This document shows positions 63,207 through 64,000 of a stretch of 64,000 nt of DNA, one piece after another. The stretch's first letter is position 1. Every line of letters starts with the position of its first letter. A model generated the notes under the pieces. That model searched no databases. It saw only the letters and a list, made by a program, of their open reading frames with translations, and was not told where the DNA came from. The stretch is from Tahibacter amnicola (GTDB taxonomy: Bacteria; Pseudomonadota; Gammaproteobacteria; Xanthomonadales; Rhodanobacteraceae), in the NCBI RefSeq assembly GCF_025398735.1, contig NZ_CP104694.1, positions 4,643,465-4,707,464 on the forward strand, in the 5' to 3' direction. A program made the position numbers and the translations under genes.

Positions 63207-63346
63207 GGTGTTTTGTTCCTCAGAGGGAGTGGCAGCGGGCATCACGCCCGTTGCGACGATGCAGACCATTCGGTGACGTCGTCAGGGATGAGGACGAAGT
63301 GGCGAGCGAATCCCTGTCATGCCCGATGGGCGCAAGGAGTCTTGGC

Positions 63347-63942
63347 GTGTCTGATCTCTCTCCCAAAGCGGACCCGACGGGCGCCAACGCTGGCCCCGAA
63401 CACGAAGTCACCCGGCTCCTGGCTGCCTGGAGCCGCGGCAGCAGTGAGGCCGCCGAGCAATTGACCGAGCTGGTCTACGCGCAGGTGCGCGCGATTGCCG
63501 GCAAGCACCTGCGCCAGTTCGACGGCGACGTCACTCTCGCCCCCACGGAACTGGCCAACGAGTTGTTCCTGCGCCTGCTGGGCAAGGACATCGACTGGCG
63601 CGACCGGCGTCACTTCTTCGGCGTGATCGTGGCCGCAATGCGCAACCTGCTGATCGATCTGGCACGCGCCCGCGGCAGCGAAAACGCGGCGGCGGCCTGG
63701 TACACGTCACGTTGTCCGCGGCGTCGGACGAGCCCGGCGAAAGCAGCGAACCCGAGCAACTCGAGCACGCCCTGCTTGAACTGCGCGAACTCGATGCGCG
63801 CAAGTGCGAAGTCATCGAACTGACCTATTTCCTCGGCCTCAAGCGCGAAGAGATCGCCGAAACCATGCAGGTCTCCGTGGCCACGGTCGACCGCGAGCTG
63901 CGCTTCGCCCGCGCCTGGCTGAAGGAACGTCTGCAGGCATGA
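63347..63942 (+). pseudogene. ECF-type sigma factor gene, frameshifted in an A-run
   Basis: The two frames encode one ECF sigma factor of the group that TIGR02999 describes. Domain 2 is in the first frame (LAPTELANELFLRLLGKDID, HFFGVIVAAMRNLLIDLARA) and domain 4 in the second (EVIELTYFLGLKREEIAETM, VSVATVDRELRFARAWLKER). The break is at the A-run 63681-63684; one more A gives GAA AAA CGC and restores SEKRGGGLVHVTLSA, the normal linker. AAGGAG precedes the GTG start at 63347. The stop overlaps a kinase gene start. Because both halves are otherwise normal, an assembly error is likely. Confidence 0.82.
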
Positions 63943-64000
63943 GCGATTCCCGCTGGTTGCGTCTGCAGTGGCTGTTTGACGCGCTGATCGACCTGCCGCC
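63939..64000 (+). CDS. start of a probable Ser/Thr protein kinase gene (partial)
   Basis: ATG at 63939 overlaps the sigma factor stop (ATGA). The 20 visible residues, MSDSRWLRLQWLFDALIDLP, match the usual N-terminus of PknB-type kinases that follow TIGR02999 sigma factors (W-x-x-x-x-x-L-F-D-x-A-x-x-L-P). The kinase domain itself is outside the window, so the call rests on this start and on context. Confidence 0.6.
   Translation, partial: MSDSRWLRLQWLFDALIDLP

Noticed and set aside
1..64000. CRISPR array, prophage or restriction-type defence island
   Set aside because: No regularly spaced repeats, no phage structural genes and no restriction-modification genes were seen.

Overview
The window is a GC-rich stretch of bacterial chromosome. 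Gene content points to a gammaproteobacterium of the order Xanthomonadales (Lysobacterales), probably near Rhodanobacteraceae. The clues are the 41-residue zinc-free L36, the sdhCDA-B/sdhE/ygfX order with a DUF1674 (SDHAF4-type) gene, agmatine deiminase next to N-carbamoylputrescine amidase, many REC/GGDEF/EAL proteins, and a secreted delta-60-repeat protein ending in a '-DGFE' tail. The taxonomic placement is inference. No rRNA, tRNA, CRISPR array or phage was seen.

Layout. 0.3-3.6 kb: phasin, a candidate C-rich-loop sRNA, cardiolipin synthase, oxidoreductase. 3.7-6.1 kb: two adjacent insertion sequences (IS630 then IS5 family) sharing a CTAG/TA junction at the end of a catalytically degenerate REC-GGDEF-EAL gene (6.1-8.5 kb). 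8.7-15.7 kb: xseA, aldehyde dehydrogenase, flavoprotein, M14 peptidase, YdeI and GNAT genes. 15.7-18.9 kb: a fatty acyl-CoA reductase diverging from an acyl-CoA-binding protein and a TetR regulator, which together look like a fatty alcohol/wax ester module. 19-26 kb: L36, a putrescine pathway pair (the first gene frameshifted), TraB-family and DUF349 proteins. 26-35 kb (minus strand): comEC-lolD-lolC, then ygfX, sdhE, sdhB, a DUF962-like gene, sdhA, sdhD, sdhC and SDHAF4. 35-45 kb: ygfZ, an orphan PhnD-like binding protein, SleB hydrolase, MgtE, a GT2 glycosyltransferase, a frameshifted TatD gene, tcdA, a periplasmic-TPR diguanylate cyclase, and cytochrome c'.

45-54 kb is the most interesting part. 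A membrane histidine kinase, a response regulator without a recognisable DNA-binding domain, and an alpha-oxoamine synthase of the CqsA/LqsA type form an alpha-hydroxyketone quorum-sensing locus. The 134-nt leader of the synthase can fold so that its Shine-Dalgarno sequence is buried in a 10-bp stem. Right after it lie a C39-peptidase ABC exporter and a HlyD-type adaptor whose cytoplasmic N-terminus carries a transposase-like winged helix. Divergent from these is an unlisted 57-codon gene for a double-glycine-leader peptide. Its mature part holds a Trp/Pro-rich block resembling indolicidin-type peptides, and its promoter region holds a perfect 19-bp palindrome. Together this looks like a quorum-sensing-linked peptide export system; the functional link is inferred from neighbourhood only.

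54-64 kb: cold-shock protein, alpha/beta hydrolase, class I fumarase, TerB-like protein, oligoribonuclease, an apparently active REC-PAS-GGDEF-EAL protein, the delta-60-repeat protein, and a frameshifted ECF sigma factor followed by the start of a probable Ser/Thr kinase gene.

Three otherwise intact genes (agmatine deiminase, TatD, ECF sigma) are each broken by one frameshift in a short homopolymer. Assembly error is the simplest explanation, and the affected genes should not be read as true pseudogenes without checking.
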